Below the pieces are notes generated by a model. The model was not told where the DNA came from, searched no databases, and was given only the letters and a program-made list of their open reading frames with translations. From Sphingomonas bacterium (GTDB lineage: Bacteria; Pseudomonadota; Alphaproteobacteria; Sphingomonadales; Sphingomonadaceae), in assembly GCF_028292945.1 (NCBI RefSeq), contig NZ_JAQGLJ010000064.1, positions 1 to 32,018 on the forward strand: 32,018 bases of DNA, given 5' to 3'. The position numbers and the translations under genes are program-made. Within the stretch, counting starts at the first letter, position 1. Each line of letters opens with the position of its first letter. Shown piece by piece: positions 31,554 to 32,018 of the stretch.

Positions 31554-32018
31554 TTAGCCGAGCGCATCCAGCACCGCCGCCCGCAGTTCTGGAATGCCCA
31601 TGCCACCTTCACTGGAGGTGGCGATGATGTCGGGGTGCGCTGCGGGGCGTTTGCGCGCTTCCTCGGCCGTGCGCTGGGTCACTTCGGCGAGGTCGGTCGC
31701 CTTGATCTTGTCGGCCTTGGTCAGCACCAGACGATAGCCGACCGCAGCCGCATCCAGCATCGCCATGACCTCGCGATCGACTTCCTTGATGCCGTGGCGC
31801 GAGTCGATCAGCACCAGTGTGCGCTTGAGCGCTTGGCGGCCGCGCAGGTAATCGTTGATCAGGAACCGCCACTGCTTGACGACCTGCGGCGGTGCCTTGG
31901 CGTAGCCATAGCCGGGCATGTCGACGAGGCGGAACACGATCGGCTTGCCAACATCGAAGAAGTTGAGCTCCTGTGTCCGGCCGGGCGTGTTCGACGTCCG
32001 CGCCAGACCGTTGCGATT
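31554..32018 (-). CDS. engB: Ribosome biogenesis GTP-binding protein EngB (YihA/YsxC), N-terminal end missing
   Basis: EngB is a small GTPase needed for assembly of the 50S ribosomal subunit. The part inside the window starts with [20 protein letters not shown], i.e. just after the P-loop, which lies past the right edge. Seen are switch I (TSNTPGRTQ), the G3 motif [19 protein letters not shown], the G4 motif TKADKI and the G5 region TSSEGGMGI. About 155 codons are present; full proteins are about 200-215. The stop (TAA) is at 31554. It is read in the same direction as the GST and dapE genes. Confidence 0.96.
   Translation of the reverse strand, partial: NRNGLARTSNTPGRTQELNFFDVGKPIVFRLVDMPGYGYAKAPPQVVKQWRFLINDYLRGRQALKRTLVLIDSRHGIKEVDREVMAMLDAAAVGYRLVLTKADKIKATDLAEVTQRTAEEARKRPAAHPDIIATSSEGGMGIPELRAAVLDALG

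Noticed and set aside
1..32018. CRISPR array, prophage, insertion sequence, toxin-antitoxin or defence genes
   Set aside because: No regularly spaced repeats, transposase or integrase motifs, target-site duplications or compact two-gene toxin-like pairs were found; base and codon use is even across the window.

Overview
This is a gene-dense, GC-rich stretch of chromosome that reads as the core genome of an alphaproteobacterium, most likely a sphingomonad (Sphingomonas or a close relative). The pointers are the gene order panB / TPR-anchor protein / bamB / der, a tonB-exbB-exbD-exbD cluster with a long Pro-rich TonB, split purine genes of the purS-purQ-purL type, an alphaproteobacterial style ParC, and GC-rich codon use throughout. 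The genus is an inference from protein character, not from a search. No rRNA, tRNA, CRISPR array, phage or transposon was seen, and no gap between genes exceeds 300 bases; the longest, about 220 bases, lies upstream of tonB.

Layout. 1-4486 (+): the end of panB (pantothenate), then a compact envelope/ribosome unit (membrane-anchored TPR protein, lipoprotein bamB, double GTPase der) and an orphan HPt protein. 4523-5353 (-): iron storage pair bfd-bfr with a Fur-like site. 5379-14133: purine synthesis genes purL, purQ, purS and purC, all on the minus strand, interrupted by a secreted S9 peptidase (+), map (-), a CinA N-domain protein and a queuosine-precursor transporter (+), and a 49-residue membrane protein (+). 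14223-18294 (-): a DUF4349 lipoprotein, kynureninase, an arylformamidase-like hydrolase and an AraC-type regulator. 18446-22465 (+): parC and a GGDEF-EAL protein. 22351-25265 (-): cca, a CoA-type Nudix hydrolase, a DUF1285 protein and a GNAT acetyltransferase. 25362-25730 (+): folB. 25760-26593 (-): an unrecognised exported protein. 26812-29431 (+): tonB-exbB-exbD-exbD closed by an intrinsic terminator. 29585-32018 (-): dapE, a glutathione S-transferase-like protein and the end of engB.

How it fits together. Most genes are housekeeping. Three small functional groups stand out: outer membrane assembly (bamB) with ribosome GTPases (der, engB); iron handling (bfd, bfr) and TonB-dependent uptake; and de novo purine synthesis. 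I did not find a convincing undescribed multi-gene system. The more interesting signals are in the spaces between genes: a promoter plus strong hairpin in the purC leader whose 5' arm could also pair with the ribosome binding site; 11-bp-period direct repeats abutting a good promoter upstream of the DUF4349 lipoprotein; a Fur-like site before bfd and a perfect palindrome before bfr; a hairpin between exbB and exbD; and a 115-bp convergent coding overlap between cca and the GGDEF-EAL gene.
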